Source: G963662985 sp963662985
GTDB lineage: Bacteria > Chloroflexota > Anaerolineae > Anaerolineales > UBA11579
Length of the DNA stretch: 64,000 nt
NCBI GenBank assembly: GCA_963662985.1
Contig: OY760067.1
Location: 372,001 to 436,000 of the forward strand
Direction: 5' to 3'
Position numbers and translations under genes: made by a program. Within the stretch, counting starts at the first letter, position 1; each line of letters begins with the position of its first letter. The notes beneath the pieces are model-generated. The model had not been told where the DNA came from. It worked only from the letters and a program-made list of their open reading frames with translations, and searched no databases. This document shows positions 61,475-64,000 of this stretch, piece after piece.

Positions 61475-62182
61475 TTATGCTTCCTTTAATGACTTGGTGA
61501 AAACAAGCTCGATTTGTTCTTTGGGCAAATCCCACATCTGCCCAGGAATTTCTAAAGCAATTTTAAAACCATGTTTTTGATAAAAAGGAACTGCTTTCAC
61601 ATTTTGATTTGTGGTGCCGAGATGTACACCAACACTTTTATTTTCTCGGAGATGTTCAAGAAAATGGTTCATCAAGAGAGACCCCCCTCCTTTGCTTTGC
61701 ATGTGAGGAGAAAGATTGATATGTAAATGAGCAGGATATTCTTTTTTAATCTGATTCATGTGTTCTTCATAACCATGCTCTCCATCTTTGATAAATTGCA
61801 TAGTCTGTTTGTAAGACTCAGGATAACGCCACCAGCTTACTAAAAACATTCTTAGAAAAATGCGCCACACCATTTTGTGAGTGAAGGCTTTTTCTTGGGC
61901 ATTTGAATCTAAGGTGCCTATGATATAGCCAAGGGCTTGATCAGTTGCTGTGTTAACCAGCACAAAACAATGTTCTGGTTCGTATTTGATATAATAATCA
62001 AAAAAGAGCATGTTGAATAATTTACGGTCATTAAATTTTTGGGTACCAGCTAGACTTTCGCCCATTAAACCAGTTTGATAATAAACTTCATGCAAAGCTT
62101 CAAGGTCTTTCGGCTGGTAGGAGCGGACTGCGAGATGGTTGGAAGATGTGGAAGTTGGATTTGAACTAGAAATGGTGTTCAA
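61475..62182 (-). CDS. GNAT family N-acetyltransferase
   Basis: A 235-residue GNAT protein. The acetyl-CoA loop lies in LSPHMQSKGGGSLLMNHFLEHL, and VGVHLGTTNQNVKAVPFYQKHGF is the typical C-terminal part. The start is uncertain: the longest reading opens with TTG at 62182, and no ATG gives the whole domain. The acceptor is unknown. It leads the unit with GDPD and ino1. Confidence 0.8.
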   Translation of the reverse strand: MNTISSSNPTSTSSNHLAVRSYQPKDLEALHEVYYQTGLMGESLAGTQKFNDRKLFNMLFFDYYIKYEPEHCFVLVNTATDQALGYIIGTLDSNAQEKAFTHKMVWRIFLRMFLVSWWRYPESYKQTMQFIKDGEHGYEEHMNQIKKEYPAHLHINLSPHMQSKGGGSLLMNHFLEHLRENKSVGVHLGTTNQNVKAVPFYQKHGFKIALEIPGQMWDLPKEQIELVFTKSLKEA

Positions 62183-62256
62183 TGATTTACGCTAACCCTT
62201 TCATAATCGGATTTTAGTAAAATAAGTCTATTTAGTATTATAACAAAAAAGATACA

Positions 62257-62297
62257 AAAAGAGCTTGTTCCATACAGGAACAAGCTCTTTTGCTTTT
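62257..62297. terminator. strong intrinsic terminator of glmS
   Basis: AAAAGAGCTTGTTCC pairs perfectly with GGAACAAGCTCTTTT around a 5-nt loop, with A and T runs on both sides. Confidence 0.93.
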
Positions 62298-62309
62298 TTT
62301 CAAGAATCC

Positions 62310-64000
62310 TTATTCGACTGTCACACTTTTCGCTAGGTTACGGGGTTGGTCTACATCCAAACCGCGTAATGCAGCAATGTGATAGGAATAGATTTGTAAA
62401 GGAATAACTGCCAAAACGGGGCTAAGTTCCATGATGACTTCTGGCACCCAAAGTACATAATCTGCTTTGGATTTAATCAATTCATCTCCCACTGTGGCAA
62501 CTGCGATCACTTGACCGTCTCGGGCTTTGACCTGTTCGATCTGGCTGATCATTTTTTCGTAAAGATTATCTTTGAGGGCAATCGCGATTACTGGCATTTC
62601 TTCATCCACCAAGGCGATGGGGCCATGTTTCATTTCACCAGCGGGATAACCTTCTGCATGAATATAAGATATCTCTTTTAATTTGAGCGCACCTTCATAG
62701 GCAGTGGCCATATTAATCCCACGACCAAGATAGAGACAATGAGTCATGTCTTTTGTGGCACGGGCAACTTCTTCAATTTCGTCTTCAAAAGCAATCGTCT
62801 GATCGACTAGATCAGGTAAAGAGCGCAAGGTTTGAATATAGCCAATTTTCTTGACCGGATCCAAGGTACCGCGCAAGTCAGCTAAGAGAATGGCCAACAT
62901 ATAAAAATCAACCAATGGAGCGGTGTACGCTTTGGTGGAGGCAACTCCGATTTCGGGGCCAGTCTGCATGGAGATGTATCCATCGGCTACACGCATACAT
63001 TGTGAACCAATTACATTTACTACAGACCATAAAGTGGCACCTTTTTGTTTGGCTTCAGCCATGGCAGCCAAGGTATCAGCAGTTTCACCGGATTGGCTAA
63101 CTGAAATGACGACCGTGTTTTCATCAACGATGGGGTCTCGATAGCGAAATTCGGATGCAACGGAGACTTCCACAGGAATACGGGCAATTGATTCAATCAA
63201 ATATTTGCCCACTTCACCAGCGTGCATGGCGGTGCCACAAGCGATGATGACGATACGTTTGATCTTTTTGGCAAGTTCTGGTGTGAGATTCAGTTGATCT
63301 AAATGAATGTTATTTTTATCAAAATCAACGCGGCCTGAAATTGTATCGGTGATGGAGCGAACTTGTTCGTGGATCTCTTTTTGCATAAAGTGGCGATATT
63401 CCCCTTTTTCAGCAGCCACCGGATCCCAAGGAATATTATGCATTTCGATTGCAATAGGATCCCCTTCTAGGGAAAAGATCTCAAAAGAATCTTGTTTGAC
63501 AACTGCCATTTGCTGGGTTTCTAAGAAACATATATCGCGCGTGTGACTAAGGATGGCGGGCATATCGGAGGCAATAAAATTCTCATTTTCGCCCTTACCA
63601 ATCACCACACCACCTGCATTCCCAAGGCGAGCGGCAATAATTTTATCTGGTTCGTCTTTTGAATATAACACCACACCCTGATGACCATGAAGCATGGCTA
63701 ATGCTTTCTGTGCAGCTGCCACAATATCATTGGATTGTGTATAAAATTTTTCGACTAATTGAACAATTACTTCTGTGTCAGTTTCAGATTTAAATTCCAC
63801 CCCTTCAACCAAGAGTTCATCACGTAATTCAACAAAATTCTCGACAATACCGTTGTGTACGACAACTACTTTGCCAGCCTGACCGATGTGAGGGTGAGAA
63901 TTTGTGCGATTTGGTACACCGTGGGTGGCCCAACGAGTGTGCCCAATGCCCAAAACGCCAGAGACTGGCTCTTGCTCAACTAAGGTAAGCAATGAGGCAA
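62310..64000 (-). CDS. glmS: glucosamine-fructose-6-phosphate aminotransferase, 3' part
   Basis: GlmS makes glucosamine 6-phosphate from fructose 6-phosphate and glutamine, the first step to UDP-GlcNAc. The visible 563 codons hold the rest of the glutaminase domain (HTRWATHG, HNGIVEN), two SIS sugar-binding domains (IACGTAMHAGEVGKYLIE, SVSQSGETADT, LYLGRG), and the C-terminus KSVTVE. The gene runs off the window; by comparison with E. coli GlmS about 55-60 N-terminal residues, including the nucleophile Cys, are missing. Confidence 0.95.
   Translation of the reverse strand, partial: ASLLTLVEQEPVSGVLGIGHTRWATHGVPNRTNSHPHIGQAGKVVVVHNGIVENFVELRDELLVEGVEFKSETDTEVIVQLVEKFYTQSNDIVAAAQKALAMLHGHQGVVLYSKDEPDKIIAARLGNAGGVVIGKGENENFIASDMPAILSHTRDICFLETQQMAVVKQDSFEIFSLEGDPIAIEMHNIPWDPVAAEKGEYRHFMQKEIHEQVRSITDTISGRVDFDKNNIHLDQLNLTPELAKKIKRIVIIACGTAMHAGEVGKYLIESIARIPVEVSVASEFRYRDPIVDENTVVISVSQSGETADTLAAMAEAKQKGATLWSVVNVIGSQCMRVADGYISMQTGPEIGVASTKAYTAPLVDFYMLAILLADLRGTLDPVKKIGYIQTLRSLPDLVDQTIAFEDEIEEVARATKDMTHCLYLGRGINMATAYEGALKLKEISYIHAEGYPAGEMKHGPIALVDEEMPVIAIALKDNLYEKMISQIEQVKARDGQVIAVATVGDELIKSKADYVLWVPEVIMELSPVLAVIPLQIYSYHIAALRGLDVDQPRNLAKSVTVE

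Overview
The window reads as a stretch of a low-GC bacterial chromosome. The best fit, an inference from gene content, is a strictly anaerobic member of Chloroflexota (Anaerolineae-like). Supporting traits are a class E-type sortase domain fused behind an LPXTG-like motif, a membrane-bound group 4 [NiFe] hydrogenase locus, a short actinobacterial-type inositol-phosphate synthase, several secreted or lipoprotein repeat proteins, and leaderless promoters. There is no rRNA, CRISPR array, insertion sequence or recognisable prophage.

Layout. 0.1-5.0 kb: arginine operon argC-argB-argD-short NAGS-argJ, preceded by a complete-looking transcription attenuator (promoter, 28-codon leader peptide with three CGT Arg codons, competing hairpins, terminator). 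5.0-16.6 kb: mixed accessory genes: a toroid/LPSTG/sortase fusion, two methyltransferases, an MFS exporter, a membrane-anchored thermonuclease, an SGNH-like protein, an orphan histidine kinase, PduO-type cobalamin adenosyltransferase, an OsmC protein, a 41-residue protein behind a tetranucleotide repeat, and a PqqD-like/radical SAM/SPASM protein with a small partner. 16.6-17.3 kb: rpsU and tRNA-Pro(CGG). 17.7-26.2 kb: an 11-gene operon for a proton- or sodium-pumping [NiFe] hydrogenase related to Mbh and complex I, ending with its maturation protease. 26.3-27.7 kb: rimO.

27.7-30.6 kb is the most accessory-looking segment: a 730-bp non-coding stretch with a perfect 28-bp palindrome containing GAAC-N4-GTTC, then a mini-WYL protein and a dCTP deaminase/dUTPase-fold protein that lacks the expected catalytic acids and carries two C-terminal membrane helices. 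This pair is my main candidate for an undescribed system. 31.4-34.9 kb: SRP RNA, a DUF348/G5/3D cell-wall protein and an eight-repeat membrane protein. 34.9-45.3 kb: mainly minus-strand housekeeping genes (VTT protein, cyclophilin, udk, Stf0 sulfotransferase, recD2, OYE, csp, psuG, a lipoprotein, a DUF362 ferredoxin-like protein).

45.5-58.2 kb: mainly plus-strand genes: a DarA-like c-di-AMP receptor, yebC-ruvC-ruvA, TPR and lipoprotein genes, mtaB, hinT, yqeY, pgpH-ybeY-dgkA-UDG, an MFS protein and plsC. 58.3-64 kb: minus-strand MFS, inositol-phosphate synthase, glycerophosphodiesterase, a GNAT protein and the 3' part of glmS, cut by the window end.

The genes form working sets: arginine synthesis under attenuation, ferredoxin-linked H2 metabolism, c-di-AMP turnover and sensing, inositol/phospholipid metabolism, and recombination. 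Six genes have a -10 hexamer exactly 6 nt upstream of their ATG and no Shine-Dalgarno sequence, which points to leaderless transcription.
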